Shown here piece by piece: positions 24,842 through 35,478 of a stretch of 64,000 bases of DNA (its first letter is position 1; each line of letters begins with the position of its first letter). The position numbers and the translations under genes were made by a program. The notes under the pieces were generated by a model, which did not search any database, was not told the origin of the DNA, and saw nothing but the letters and a program-made list of their open reading frames with translations. Source of the DNA: Klebsiella pneumoniae (lineage in GTDB: Bacteria > Desulfobacterota > Binatia > UBA12015); the NCBI GenBank assembly GCA_945872365.1, contig CAMBZJ010000005.1, forward strand, positions 1 through 64,000. Reading direction: 5' to 3'.

Positions 24842-26062
24842 TCAAGCGGCGACGGCTGGGCTCGGGGTGAAGCGGACCGGCATCTCCTTGATCCCGTTGA
24901 TGAAGTTCGAGCGCAGGCGGCGCACCGGCCCCGCGAGTTCGATGTCGGGCATGCGGCGGATCACCTCCTCGAAGATCGCGCGGATCTCGAGGCGGGCCAG
25001 GTTCGCCCCCAGGCAAAAGTGCTCGCCGATGCCGAACGCGAGGTGGTTGTTCGGGCTTCGGCCGACGTCGAAGCTCGTCGGGTTGGGGAAGAAGTCCTCG
25101 TCGCGATTGGCCGACGGATACCACATGATGACCTTGTCGCCCTCGCGCAGCTTCTGTCCTCGGATTTCGGTGTCGCGCGTGACCGTCCGCCGGAAGTGGT
25201 TCACCGGGCTCACCCAGCGCAGCATCTCCTCGACCGCGGTGTTGAGCAGTGCGGGGTTCTCCTTCAGGCGCTTCCACTCGGCCGGGTGCTCGATGAGCGC
25301 GCGCATGCCGCCCGAGATCAGGTTGCGAGTGGTCTCGTTGCCGGCGACCGCGAGCAGCAGGAAGAAGGAGTCGAAGTCCACCTCGGAGAGCTTCTCGCCG
25401 TCGACTTCGCCCATCATGAGTGCGCTCACCAGGTCGTCGCGGGGATCCTTCTTGCGCTGCTCGGCCAGCTCGTTCGCATAGAGCCACATCTCCATGGCCG
25501 CCTGCTTGCCGACCTCCGCGGTGTTGCCGAATTCCGGGTCGTCGAAGCCGATCAGCCGGTTGCTCCACTCGAAGACCTTGTGGCGGTCCTCGAGCGGCAC
25601 GCCGACCAGCTCGGCGATGACGATGAGCGGCAATTCGGCCGCGACGTCGCGCACGAAGTCGCAGTGGCCGAGCGGGGTCACGCGGTCGAGGATCTCAGCG
25701 GTCGTCTGCCGGATCCGGGGCTCCAAGCGCGCCGTCATGCGGGGCGTGAACCCCTGGCTCACGAGCTTGCGGTACTTCGAGTGCTGCGGCGGATCCATGT
25801 TCAGCATGATGGTGCGCGTGTTGTCGAGATCCTCCTTGGGGAGATCGCGCATCATGGTGCTGCCGCGCCAGGACGAATAGGTCTGGGGATCCTTGGAGAT
25901 CGTGACCAGGTCCTCGTACTTCGTGATCGCGTAGAAGCCCTGGCCGTCCGGCAAGTCCTGCCAGAACACCGGGGCCTCGTCGCGCAGTAGGCGGAAGGCC
26001 TCGTGGGGGACGTCCTCCACCCAGTTCTCGGGATCGACCAGATCGATGTCAGAGAGCTTCAT
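24842..26062 (-). CDS. Cytochrome P450, class I bacterial
   Basis: A 406-residue soluble P450. The I-helix oxygen-activation motif is LLAVAGNETTRNLISGG (about residues 236-252); the K-helix ExxR is in AVEEMLRWVSP; the heme loop is AFGIGEHFCLGANLARLE with the Cys ligand at about residue 349. The N-terminus (DPENWVEDVPHEAFRLLRDE) and DPPQHSKYRKLVSQGFTPR recall the CYP125/142/124 group that hydroxylates sterol side chains and branched lipids; that assignment is by memory of motifs and is not certain. GAGG lies before ATG 26062. The ferredoxin gene follows directly. Confidence 0.9.
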   Translation of the reverse strand: MKLSDIDLVDPENWVEDVPHEAFRLLRDEAPVFWQDLPDGQGFYAITKYEDLVTISKDPQTYSSWRGSTMMRDLPKEDLDNTRTIMLNMDPPQHSKYRKLVSQGFTPRMTARLEPRIRQTTAEILDRVTPLGHCDFVRDVAAELPLIVIAELVGVPLEDRHKVFEWSNRLIGFDDPEFGNTAEVGKQAAMEMWLYANELAEQRKKDPRDDLVSALMMGEVDGEKLSEVDFDSFFLLLAVAGNETTRNLISGGMRALIEHPAEWKRLKENPALLNTAVEEMLRWVSPVNHFRRTVTRDTEIRGQKLREGDKVIMWYPSANRDEDFFPNPTSFDVGRSPNNHLAFGIGEHFCLGANLARLEIRAIFEEVIRRMPDIELAGPVRRLRSNFINGIKEMPVRFTPSPAVAA

Positions 26063-26204
26063 CGGAACCTCGTTTCGGCTGGAGCGGACGCCGCCCGGCA
26101 GGCGTTCGCGGAACGCGAAGACGCCTACCAGAACCAACGTTCGTTCGTCAATCGGAAGCGCCAGTTCTTGTAGGCCCGACGGGCCTCTGGTTCACTCCGG
26201 GCAC

Positions 26205-27554
26205 ATGCAGACCCTCCGTCTCCTCGGCTGGACCGCCCTCTCCCTCATCGTCCTGGTCGCAACGGCCGCCCGGCCCTCGATGGCCGACGAGCCGCCGGTT
26301 TCAAAGACCGCCCCGGTCGCCGCGACCACTTCGCCGACCCCGTCCGACGCCGCGCCGACCTCGCCCGACGCCGCGCCGACCCCGCCCGACGCCGCGCCGA
26401 GCGCGCCGCGGCGCGAGTCCCTCTCCGCGCCGGCCGCCCCGGCCTTGCTCGTCGTGCAGGCGCAGTTCACCGAGAGGCCCGGCCCCGGTGGCAAGTCGCT
26501 TCCGGCGCCCGGCGCCGCCAAACTCACGATCCTGCGCCGCAGCCCCTCGGGCTGGCAGGCCACGGTCGTGGAGGATCCCGACAGCAACGTCTTCCACAAG
26601 GCGCTGCCCTGGGATGGCGGCGTCCTGACGATCGGCGCGACGAAGGCGATGCTCAAAACCTGGAAGTTCGAAGGCGGCAAGTGGACCGAGAAGGTGCGCT
26701 GGAACCCGACCTTCGGCGGGAAGTTCGACCGGCTGCGCGACGTGGAGGCGGGCGACGTCGACGGCGACGGCAAGGACGACCTGGTGATCGCGACCCACGA
26801 CCAAGGAGTGATCGCGATCGTCCACCCCGCGCAGGACTGGAAGGTCGAGGAGATCGACCGCCAGCCCGACACGTTCGTGCACGAGATCGAGATCGGCGAC
26901 GTCGACGGCGACGGCAAGCGCGAGATCTTCACAACGCCGAGCCGCCCGAACAAGCTCGACGCGGCGCAGGCGGGCGAGGTGCGCATGTATTCGCTCGTGC
27001 CGGGCAAGGGCTGGGTCCGTTCGGTCGTCGACGCCCCGGGCGACACGCACGCGAAGGAGATCCTCACCGCCGACACCGACCGGGACGGCAAGGACGAACT
27101 CTTCATCGTCTGGGAGGGCGCGATCGCGCAGGGCGGCTCGGTGGCCCGACCGGTCACGATCAAGCAGTACCGACGCAAGGGCGACGCCTGGGAGTCGAGT
27201 GTCGTCGCGACCGTACCCGACCGCCAGATGCGCTCGATGGCGGCGGGCGACGTGAACGGCGACGGAAAGATCGACCTCGTCGCGGGCGGGTTGTCGTCGG
27301 GCCTGTGGCTGCTCGAGCAGAAGCCCGAGGGCGGCTGGTCCTCGACGCAGATAGACGCGAAATCCTCGGGCTTCGAGCACCCGGTACTGCTCGCCGACCT
27401 CGACGGGGACGGAAAGCTCGAGATCTACGTCGCGGCCGAGGACCAGCGCGAACTCCGTCTCTACCGGTGGAAGGACGGCAAGTTCGTCTCCGAGGTGGTG
27501 AGCACGCTGCAGAAGGGCGACATCACCTGGAACCTCACCGCCGGCAAGCTCTGA
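26205..27554 (+). CDS. Secreted FG-GAP/VCBS repeat protein
   Basis: A 449-residue exported protein: signal peptide (residues 1-27, ending SMADEPP), then four near-repeats of SPDAAPTPPDAAP (Ala/Pro-rich spacer to about residue 68), then a beta-propeller-like domain. At least four Ca-binding-type loops are visible: AGDVDGDGKDDLVIA, GDVDGDGKREIF, DTDRDGKDELFIV and GDVNGDGKIDLVAGG, plus DLDGDGKLEIYVA. Such propellers usually mediate adhesion or ligand binding outside the cell; no catalytic motif is seen. The ATG lies 8 nt after a TTCACT box with TTGTAG 17 bp before it, so a leaderless transcript is possible. The SGNH gene follows after 19 bp. Confidence 0.8.
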   Translation: MQTLRLLGWTALSLIVLVATAARPSMADEPPVSKTAPVAATTSPTPSDAAPTSPDAAPTPPDAAPSAPRRESLSAPAAPALLVVQAQFTERPGPGGKSLPAPGAAKLTILRRSPSGWQATVVEDPDSNVFHKALPWDGGVLTIGATKAMLKTWKFEGGKWTEKVRWNPTFGGKFDRLRDVEAGDVDGDGKDDLVIATHDQGVIAIVHPAQDWKVEEIDRQPDTFVHEIEIGDVDGDGKREIFTTPSRPNKLDAAQAGEVRMYSLVPGKGWVRSVVDAPGDTHAKEILTADTDRDGKDELFIVWEGAIAQGGSVARPVTIKQYRRKGDAWESSVVATVPDRQMRSMAAGDVNGDGKIDLVAGGLSSGLWLLEQKPEGGWSSTQIDAKSSGFEHPVLLADLDGDGKLEIYVAAEDQRELRLYRWKDGKFVSEVVSTLQKGDITWNLTAGKL

Positions 27555-27573
27555 GCGATCGGTCGGAGGCGCG

Positions 27574-28833
27574 GTGCTGAAGCGAGTCGGCCGCGCCGCC
27601 GTCGGCCTCGCGTGCTCGCTCGCACTCGCCGAACTGCTCGTGCGTGGGCTCGGCACGACCGATGAGGACGGGTGTTTCAGCCTCTTCGGCCGACCACTCC
27701 CGCCCGACCCGATCCCGCTCGCCTCGACCCGCAGGCACCTCGCGGCGTACCTGGCTTCGCAGGAGAGTTTCCTCGTGCACGATCCGGACACCGGCTGGGC
27801 GCCGCGTCCGGGCGGGCGCTCCGGGCCCTTCCATGCGAACGCCGACGGGCTTCGCGACGAGCGCGACTTCCCGGAGGAGGCGACGCCCGGCGTCCTGCGG
27901 GTCGCGATCTTCGGCGACTCGTACACCTTCGGCGACGAAGTCGCGTTCGCCGACACCTGGGGCGAGCACCTCGAAGCCGATCTTGCGGCGCGGGGCGTGC
28001 CCGCCGAGGTCCTGAATTTCGGCGTCAGCGCCTACGGCATGGACCAGGCCTACCTGCGCTGGAAGCAGATCGGCCGCCGCTTCCATCCCGACGTCGTCGT
28101 CTTCGGTCTCCAACCGGAGAACGCACTGCGCAACCTGAACGTCTTCCGCTCGCTCTACTTCCACAACACGGGCGTCCCGCTCTCCAAGCCGCGCTTCGTC
28201 CTGCGCGAGGGAGGCCTCGAGCCGATCAACCTGCCGGCGCTGCCGCCGGAGCGGGTCGAGGCGGCGCTCGCCGGGCTGCGCGACGACCCGCTCGGTCGCG
28301 ACGACGCCTTTCTCGCACTCTACCCGCGGCCGTGGTGGCGACACAGTCGACTCGCGGCTCTCGTCGCCGCAACCCTGGCCCCGGAGCCGCGCCTCGACGT
28401 CGAGACCCTCGGGCGCAGCGAGGAGACGCGAGTCCTCGCTCGGCGCGTCCTCGCGGAATTCGCCGCCGATGCCCGCGGCCGCGGGGCCGCGTTCCTCTTC
28501 GCCTACATGCCGATGCAGTCCGACCTCCGGGTCCGCCTCCGTGGCGGCACTCCATGGGACGAGGACATCGTGCGTGACGCGGGCGCGATCGCCCCCGTGG
28601 TCGGACTCGGCAGTGCGGTCGCCCCCCTGCGCGACGACGATTTCCACCCCGGCGGTCACTGGGCGGCGCGACTCGACCGGGCGATCGCCGCAGCACTCGT
28701 CGAGCCGGTGCTTGCGGCCGCCTGCGCGGATACGGCGCGCCGCGGTTCGCTGCCGGCCTGCACCGACGTCAGCCGAACTGCATCTCCCGGCAGTCGCTCG
28801 CGACCCGCAACGGCGCCCCCATCGCCGCCCTGA
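27574..28833 (+). CDS. SGNH/GDSL hydrolase-like protein with N-terminal membrane segment
   Basis: A 419-residue protein with an N-terminal signal anchor (VGLACSLALAELLVRGL) and an SGNH-type domain: nucleophile block VAIFGDSYTFGDEV at about residues 110-123, LNFGVSAYGMDQAYLRW, and a C-terminal DDDFHPGGHWAARLD segment with the Asp/His pair. It resembles the hydrolase at 3087-4400 in layout (FGDSYTFG against VGDSFIFG), so the two may be paralogous esterases or O-acyl transferases acting on envelope glycans. It starts with GTG after GGAGG. The last 65 bp overlap the convergent CoA-transferase gene; the tail coded there (Ser/Pro/Arg-rich) looks non-functional. Confidence 0.7.
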   Translation: MLKRVGRAAVGLACSLALAELLVRGLGTTDEDGCFSLFGRPLPPDPIPLASTRRHLAAYLASQESFLVHDPDTGWAPRPGGRSGPFHANADGLRDERDFPEEATPGVLRVAIFGDSYTFGDEVAFADTWGEHLEADLAARGVPAEVLNFGVSAYGMDQAYLRWKQIGRRFHPDVVVFGLQPENALRNLNVFRSLYFHNTGVPLSKPRFVLREGGLEPINLPALPPERVEAALAGLRDDPLGRDDAFLALYPRPWWRHSRLAALVAATLAPEPRLDVETLGRSEETRVLARRVLAEFAADARGRGAAFLFAYMPMQSDLRVRLRGGTPWDEDIVRDAGAIAPVVGLGSAVAPLRDDDFHPGGHWAARLDRAIAAALVEPVLAAACADTARRGSLPACTDVSRTASPGSRSRPATAPPSPP

Positions 28834-30190
28834 CGTCGTCGGCGGTCACGCCGGGAGCGATCTCGCGGAGCAGGAAACCGCCTTCGGCGACGTCGATCCA
28901 GGCGAGGTCGGTGACGACCGAGGTCACGCAGCCCAGTGCGGTCGCCGGGTAGTCGAGCTTCTCGACGAGCTTCGAACGCCCACCGCGCTCGAGCTGGTAG
29001 AGCATCGCGATCACCCGCGCGCCGCCCGCGGCGAGATCCATCGCGCCGCCGATCCCGCCCCCCCCGCCGCCGCCGGGCAGGCTCCAGTTCGCGAGGTCGC
29101 CGGCCTGCGACACCTGGAAGGCGCCGAGGATCACGGTCGAGACCCGCCCGGTGCGCGCCATCGCAAAGGAGACGGTCGAGTCGAAGTAGGCGGTCTCCGG
29201 CAGCGCGGTCACCAGCTGGCCGCTGGCGTTGTAGAGGTCGACGTCCTCCTCGCCCTCGGGCGGAAACGGGCCGTAGCCGAGAATGCCGTTCTCCGCGTGG
29301 AGCGTCACCCCGCGGCCCTCGATGAAGTTCGAGACCAGCGTCGGGAGACCGATGCCGAGGTTCACATACTCGCCGTCGCGCAGCAGCGCGGCCGCCTTCA
29401 TCGCCATCAGGTCCGCCGGCAGGCCGGTCGGCCCGCCGTCGCGCACGGGGCGCCCCTCCATGTTGTTCACGCGTCCGACCGAAGACAGGATGTAGCGCAG
29501 GACGCCGATGTCGATGTGGGTCGTGGTCTTGACGATGCGGTCGACGAAGATCCCGGGCGTGACCACGCTCTCGGGATCGAGCGAGCCGGTCGGCACGATC
29601 TCCTTCACCTCCGCGATCGTGCGATGCGCGCCCATCGCGAAGCCCGGAGCGAAGTTCCGCATGCCGCGCCGGTAGACCAGGTTGCCGACGTGGTCGGCGG
29701 CGTGCGCCTGCAGGAGGGCCCAGTCGGCGCGGAGCGCCCGCTCGAAGACGTAGCGCCTGCCGTCGAAGACGCGCTCCTCCTTGCCGACCGCCGTCTGCGT
29801 CCCGATGCCGGTCGGCGTGTAGAAACCGGCGAGGCCGGCGCCCCCCGCGCGCACCCGCTCGATGAGCGTCCCCTGCGGCACCATCTCGACCTCGATCTCG
29901 CCCGCGCGGACCTGCTCGGAAATCTCGGTCGTGAGCGTCGGCGACGACACGTAGGAGCAGATGAGCTTGCGGATCTGCTTCTTGGGCGCGAGCACGTTGA
30001 GCGAGGTCGGGCCGCCCGCCGGCGTATTGCAGACGACGGTCAGGTCCTTCACGCCGCGCTCGGCGAGCGCGAGCAGGCAGTCGGTCGGCCAAGCCTGCGG
30101 CGGGCCGAAGCTGTGCACCAGGATCGAGTCGCCGTCGCGGATGTCGGCGACGGCTTGGAGGGCGGTCTCGCAGATCTGCTTGGTCGGCAT
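28769..30190 (-). CDS. 3-oxoacid CoA-transferase, fused A and B subunits
   Basis: A 473-residue class I CoA transferase (SCOT type) with the A domain at about residues 1-215 and the B domain at about 245-473. In A, LVHSFGPPQAWPTDCLLALAE and GFYTPTGIGTQTAVGKEE are seen; in B, GEYVNLGIGLPTLVSNFIEG and the catalytic-Glu motif HAENGILGYGPFPPEGEEDV with Glu at about residue 300. It would move CoA from succinyl-CoA or another donor onto a 3-oxoacid, so that the thiolase at 34.2 kb could cleave the product. A run of seven glycines occurs in the B domain (LPGGGGGGGIGGAMDL). A fused form is less common in bacteria than separate subunits. Confidence 0.85.
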   Translation of the reverse strand: MPTKQICETALQAVADIRDGDSILVHSFGPPQAWPTDCLLALAERGVKDLTVVCNTPAGGPTSLNVLAPKKQIRKLICSYVSSPTLTTEISEQVRAGEIEVEMVPQGTLIERVRAGGAGLAGFYTPTGIGTQTAVGKEERVFDGRRYVFERALRADWALLQAHAADHVGNLVYRRGMRNFAPGFAMGAHRTIAEVKEIVPTGSLDPESVVTPGIFVDRIVKTTTHIDIGVLRYILSSVGRVNNMEGRPVRDGGPTGLPADLMAMKAAALLRDGEYVNLGIGLPTLVSNFIEGRGVTLHAENGILGYGPFPPEGEEDVDLYNASGQLVTALPETAYFDSTVSFAMARTGRVSTVILGAFQVSQAGDLANWSLPGGGGGGGIGGAMDLAAGGARVIAMLYQLERGGRSKLVEKLDYPATALGCVTSVVTDLAWIDVAEGGFLLREIAPGVTADDVRAAMGAPLRVASDCREMQFG

Positions 30191-30306
30191 CGCGCCCGCT
30201 TCCCACGAAGCCGTGTCCCCCGCAAGACCCCGCCACCGGCCCCTGCGGCCCGCCCCGCGAAAGCGCCGAGGGCACGCCCTCGGCGCCCCCCGCGGTCGAG
30301 CAAGCG

Positions 30307-30915
30307 CTACGCCGCCGGCGCGGTCGCGACGGCGCTCGGTCGCGCGAGCATCCGCTCGGTCCAGGCCGCGACCCCGGGCGGCGCCGCGACCTCCATGAGC
30401 GGCAGGAACTGGACCAGCGGCGTATAGCAGACCTCGACCAGCGAGTAGGCGTCGCCGACCATCCATGCCCGGCCGTGGATCTGCTTCTCGACGATCTCGA
30501 GGTGGCGCTCGATCTCCTTCTTTGCCTGCGCCATGGCCTCTTCGTTCCAGCGCTCGCGGGGCAGGAAGCGCTTGGGGAAGATGATCGCACCGGTCTGCCG
30601 GGCGACTTGGATGTCGCAGAGCTTCATGTGCATGTCGACGAGCGCGCGGCCGCGGGCGTCGGCGGGTACGAGCGGCGGCTCGGGATGCGTCGCCTCGAGG
30701 TAGCCGAGGATCGCCGTCGACTCGTAGAGGACGAAGTCGTCCTCCTCGAGGGTCGGCACACGCCCGTAGGGATTGAGCGCGTGGTAGGCGGGCTTCCTGT
30801 GCTCGCCCGCTGCCATGTCGACGTCGACCAGTTGGCACGGGATGTCCTTCTCGAGCAGCGCGATGCGCACGCGGCGCGCATAGGTCGAAAAGGGATGCTG
30901 GTGCAGTCGTCTCAT
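30307..30915 (-). CDS. Glutathione S-transferase family protein
   Basis: A 202-residue GST distinct from the one at 10.7 kb. The thioredoxin-like domain has HQHPFSTYARRVRIALLEKD and the glutathione site NPYGRVPTLEEDDFVLYESTAI; the helical domain ends with HGRAWMVGDAYSLVEVCYTP. The form resembles maleylacetoacetate isomerase or dichloromethane-dehalogenase-like bacterial GSTs, but no specific assignment is safe. AGGAGGAG lies 7 nt before ATG 30915. It lies 116 bp upstream of the CoA transferase on the same strand. Confidence 0.85.
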   Translation of the reverse strand: MRRLHQHPFSTYARRVRIALLEKDIPCQLVDVDMAAGEHRKPAYHALNPYGRVPTLEEDDFVLYESTAILGYLEATHPEPPLVPADARGRALVDMHMKLCDIQVARQTGAIIFPKRFLPRERWNEEAMAQAKKEIERHLEIVEKQIHGRAWMVGDAYSLVEVCYTPLVQFLPLMEVAAPPGVAAWTERMLARPSAVATAPAA

Positions 30916-31305
30916 GTCGTGGCTCCTCCTCCGGCCGAGCCGGCTACCGCCGACGAGAGTCGATGCCACGGCTCGGGCTGCTGCGGATTCCGGCGATCGC
31001 CATCACCCCGATCGGTCGATGGAGATCCGAGCGAGGCGACGCTGGACCCGGGTTGCGAGTTCGTCGTCGATTCCGGTTTCCCCCGTGACGGGCCCCTTGG
31101 CAAGACGCGGCGGCGGCGGCGAGCAGGCCTGGTGCCCACCGAGGGGTCATTTTCACGGGGCTCCTCGACTTCCGCGCGGGACTGGCAGGTTCACGGAAGC
31201 GCCCGCGGGTGCGCGGCCGGCGTCCGGGCGTACGCGCCTCGGAGAGCCTGCAGGCTCGATCGCCGGAAATACTTCGGGGCCCCCCTGGCGAGGAGACTCT
31301 TGTCG
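30916..31305. other. Non-coding gap between GST and Tat-leader ORF
   Basis: About 390 bp with no reading frame that looks like a protein, no tRNA and no terminator with a U-tract. A short (CGG)n tract occurs near 31110. The gap should hold the divergent promoters of the GST gene and the Tat/oxidase pair, but no clear -35/-10 pair was recognised. Confidence 0.5.
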
Positions 31306-31407
31306 ATGTCGGAGCGAAACCAGGGCATGTCACGTCGTTCCCTGCTGAAGGGCGTTGCGGCGAGCGGCGTGGTCGTCGCGGTTGGCGGACTCGTTCCGGA
31401 GAGTTAG
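31306..31407 (+). CDS. Tat signal peptide ORF (33 aa) ending in an in-frame amber codon
   Basis: A 33-codon ORF encoding MSERNQGMSRRSLLKG followed by a hydrophobic run (VAASGVVVAVGGLVP) and then TAG. This is a textbook twin-arginine leader with nothing behind it. AGGAGA lies upstream of ATG 31306. The FAD oxidase ORF begins 9 nt after the TAG in the same reading frame, with GGGAGG in the gap. The simplest readings are a nonsense mutation that cut an exported oxidase away from its leader, or a programmed arrangement in which most oxidase is cytosolic and read-through gives exported enzyme. It is not known as a free functional peptide. Confidence 0.7.
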   Translation: MSERNQGMSRRSLLKGVAASGVVVAVGGLVPES

Positions 31408-31416
31408 GGAGGCGAT

Positions 31417-32853
31417 ATGACTCATGGGTCGGCCGAAGTGCCACAATCGAACTCGGATTGGTTCTCGCAGCGTCTCTGGAGCCTCAGCGGCAACAAGGTG
31501 CCGATGAAGGGTGGCGGTGCGATTCCCGTGAAGAGCCTCGCTCCGCGCGTCTTCCTGCCCCGCTCCGCCCAGGAGATCGCCGACCTGGTGAAGTCCCTGC
31601 CGGCGACGACGCCGATCGCGTGCGTGGGCGGCGCTCACGAATCCTCGAACGTGGCCATGCTCGCCAGCAGCGAGGCCGTGATCCTGGACCTGGCCAACCT
31701 GAAGACCATCGAGTTCCAGGGTGACGTCGAAGACGCGCTGGTGACGGTGGGTGCAGGTGTGGTCTTTCGCGAGCTCGTCGAGGCGGTGAATACGCATCGA
31801 GGCGCCCTGCCGGTCGGCACCGGCCCGGGCGTCGGTGTGGTCGGGTATCTCGTCAATGGTGGCCTGAGCGGTTACTTCTCACGGCGACTCGGGTTGCTGG
31901 GGCAACGCGTGGTGAAACTCACCGTGGTCACGCCGGCGGGCGACCTCCGCGTCGTCACGCCACGGGATGAACTCTTCGTGGCCATGCTGGGTGCCGGCAG
32001 CGCGCTCGGCATCGTCGTCGATGCGACGATCCGCATGGAACCCGAAAGTGTGATTCGGGGTGCGGAGCAACGGGTCGTCGCGTTCGAGACGCGCGAACAG
32101 GCGGTGGCGTTCTCGCGCGGCGCCCTGCGCTTCATGAGGGATCGGGCCTTTCCGGACGAATCCGTCTCCATGGAGCTGGTGGTCACAGGCACGAAGGCGC
32201 TGGTGGCGACCGTGGTCTTCTACGACTCCTTCCAAGGGAGCACCGCGGCATTCGTGAAGCCGCTGGAAGACCTGGCGGTCCGCCTGAATCTTCCGGTGGT
32301 GGCGCAATCCCGCTGGGGATCGTGGTACGAGACTGCCGCCGCCTTGTGGCCCGTGATCACCGCACAGAAGGGCAACCCACTCGCCACGCTGCAGCACTGC
32401 ATGGGCACCAAGGGCACGCCCGACGACGCGATCCTGGACTTCATCTGCAACACGATCATCGCCGAGGCGCCGCTGGACGAAGCGACGCTGTCGCTGGTGG
32501 AGATCCGAACGCTGGGCGGCGCGGTCCTGTCGGAAAGGAAGCTTCCGAGCGGCAATTGCGATCACGCGTTCTTCGTCGACCTGATCACCCTGTACGACGC
32601 CGGGAACAAGACGGGCGCCGAGCGGCAGACCATCGTCGATCTGACCAGAAACGTGATCGACAAGGCCCGACGTGTGGACGGCCTGACCGTGGACTTCAGT
32701 GGCACGCACTCGCAGCCCGACGATCCGGATCGAAGCGCTTCGCCGACGGTGATCTTCGGCTCCCAGGCGATGGCGGAAACCGTGAAGAGACTGAAGAAGG
32801 AGATGGACCCGGGCAATCGCCTCCGATTCAGTCCATTCGCGAAGCTCCTGTGA
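31417..32853 (+). CDS. FAD-binding PCMH-type oxidoreductase
   Basis: A 478-residue flavoprotein. The PCMH FAD domain covers about residues 40-215: PRVFLPRSAQEIADLVKSL, TPIACVGGAHESSN (the region where GGHS-type enzymes bind FAD through His), VTVGAGVVFRELVEAVN, and GTGPGVGVVGYLVNGGLSGY. The C-terminus closes with KKEMDPGNRLRFSPF, as in D-arabinono-lactone oxidase and berberine-bridge-like enzymes. The substrate is unknown. The start has GGGAGG but no leader; the Tat leader is in frame immediately upstream behind a TAG. The gene uses more CTG and GTG codons than its CTC/GTC-rich neighbours, a hint of separate origin. Confidence 0.8.
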   Translation: MTHGSAEVPQSNSDWFSQRLWSLSGNKVPMKGGGAIPVKSLAPRVFLPRSAQEIADLVKSLPATTPIACVGGAHESSNVAMLASSEAVILDLANLKTIEFQGDVEDALVTVGAGVVFRELVEAVNTHRGALPVGTGPGVGVVGYLVNGGLSGYFSRRLGLLGQRVVKLTVVTPAGDLRVVTPRDELFVAMLGAGSALGIVVDATIRMEPESVIRGAEQRVVAFETREQAVAFSRGALRFMRDRAFPDESVSMELVVTGTKALVATVVFYDSFQGSTAAFVKPLEDLAVRLNLPVVAQSRWGSWYETAAALWPVITAQKGNPLATLQHCMGTKGTPDDAILDFICNTIIAEAPLDEATLSLVEIRTLGGAVLSERKLPSGNCDHAFFVDLITLYDAGNKTGAERQTIVDLTRNVIDKARRVDGLTVDFSGTHSQPDDPDRSASPTVIFGSQAMAETVKRLKKEMDPGNRLRFSPFAKLL

Positions 32854-32954
32854 TCGATGTCGATCGCGTGAATCCGGGTGGGGCGACGACCTGAGCGCAA
32901 ACGAGGTGCTCACGGCCGAGCGTTCCCTCGATCGGGGACGGCGCGCGGCGACGC

Positions 32955-33989
32955 TCAGCGGGAGTAATGAGCCGCCGCCGCCCGCACCTGCTGGCGTACG
33001 TAGTCGCGCAGGTCGGCCGGCTCGATCACCTCGACGTCCCCACCCCAGGAGAGGATCCACCAAGCGAGTTCCTGCCAGCCGCGCACCGTGAAGCGCATGA
33101 GCGTCGCGCCGCCGCGCAGCGGCGCGAAATTCTGCGACGGATGGACGAGCCGCTCGGGGATCTGCTCGGCGGCGCGCCCGGTCAGACGCAGCGCGACCTG
33201 GGTCTCCGGTCCAGACCAGATGCCGAACACTCCGTCGGTGTACTGCGCCGGGTCGAATCCCGCCGGGTAGGAGAAGCGCGTCCCGGTCGGCTCGACCTTC
33301 TCGATGCGGTCGATCGCGAGCCAGATCGGCTTTGCGTGCCGGCTCGACTGTCCGAGCAGGTAGAGGCCGTCGCGATAGAGGACGAAGCTGTAGATGGAAA
33401 ACTCGTGGGCATGGACCCGCCCATCGGCCCGCCGGTAGCGCAGCTTCACCATCTCCTGGCGCAGCACCGCCTTCATGAGCAGGCCCAGGCTCTCGTCGAG
33501 CCGTTCGTAGTTCTTCGCGGCGAAGGGCACGTAGAAGAACTTGCGCTCGATCAGGTGGAGCGCCTCGCGGGTCTTCTGCGGCAGGGTCTGTTTGAACTTG
33601 TCCCAGACCTCGTCGGCGCCGTCGCCGACCACGGTGCCCTGGAGGGAGCGCAGGGCTGCCGCGGCGAGGAACATCGACGCCGCCTGGAATTCGCTCGAGT
33701 GCATGTCGTCGAGACCGGAGCGCAGGCGCAGGCGGGGCTTGCCGCCCGGACGCACCAGTTCCACCAACGGGAGCCCGTCCTGGCCCGGAACCTCGTTCAG
33801 GAGCACGCGCGCGTAGCGGTCCGCGGTCTTGCGCGAGATGCTCATCTCGTCGGCAAGCGCATCGAGATCGCGACCGCGGGGCGAGCGCAGCAGCGAGATG
33901 AAGAGGCGCACGAGCCGACTCCCCGAGCCGTAGGTCGGGCGTCGCGACTGCTTGTCGGCGGGGCGACGCGGGCGGGATGCGGGCGGCAT
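32955..33989 (-). CDS. WYL-domain transcriptional regulator
   Basis: A 344-residue regulator: a basic N-terminus, a helix-turn-helix of DeoR/HTH_11 type ([20 protein letters not shown] then [17 protein letters not shown], residues 28-70), and a WYL domain (about 170-330). The WYL strand series is seen in [35 protein letters not shown] and [19 protein letters not shown] domains bind nucleotides or small ligands and regulate varied systems, including phage defence and DNA damage. No defence genes lie nearby. It is divergent from the thiolase gene, which it may control. The ATG at 33989 has a weak GGGAAG; the frame is open further upstream. Confidence 0.8.
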   Translation of the reverse strand: MPPASRPRRPADKQSRRPTYGSGSRLVRLFISLLRSPRGRDLDALADEMSISRKTADRYARVLLNEVPGQDGLPLVELVRPGGKPRLRLRSGLDDMHSSEFQAASMFLAAAALRSLQGTVVGDGADEVWDKFKQTLPQKTREALHLIERKFFYVPFAAKNYERLDESLGLLMKAVLRQEMVKLRYRRADGRVHAHEFSIYSFVLYRDGLYLLGQSSRHAKPIWLAIDRIEKVEPTGTRFSYPAGFDPAQYTDGVFGIWSGPETQVALRLTGRAAEQIPERLVHPSQNFAPLRGGATLMRFTVRGWQELAWWILSWGGDVEVIEPADLRDYVRQQVRAAAAHYSR

Positions 33990-34196
33990 CGCTTCCCGTC
34001 GCACGACCGATCCGTCGGAGCAAGCGCCGGTCGTCGAGCGCCCAGATTCTGTCCCTCGCGCATCGAGGCGCTCCGCGGAGCGCGGGCGGGCTCTCCGGAT
34101 GGTCGGCGGAGGGTTTGCCGCGAGCGCCATGGACCGGCTACCGTGCCGGGCATGACCGGTCGGGCACGTCGTTCCGGCCGCCCCTGGAGGGACGAA

Positions 34197-35426
<1,230 letters not shown>

Positions 35427-35478
35427 GCCGCGGGTTCGCAGCGGGACGGAGGGCCCCGTCGCGAACCCGCCGGGGCGA

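Noticed and set aside
31100-31125. Short CGG repeats as a microsatellite or array
   Set aside because: Only a few units, as expected by chance at this GC content; no CRISPR-like spacing anywhere in the window.
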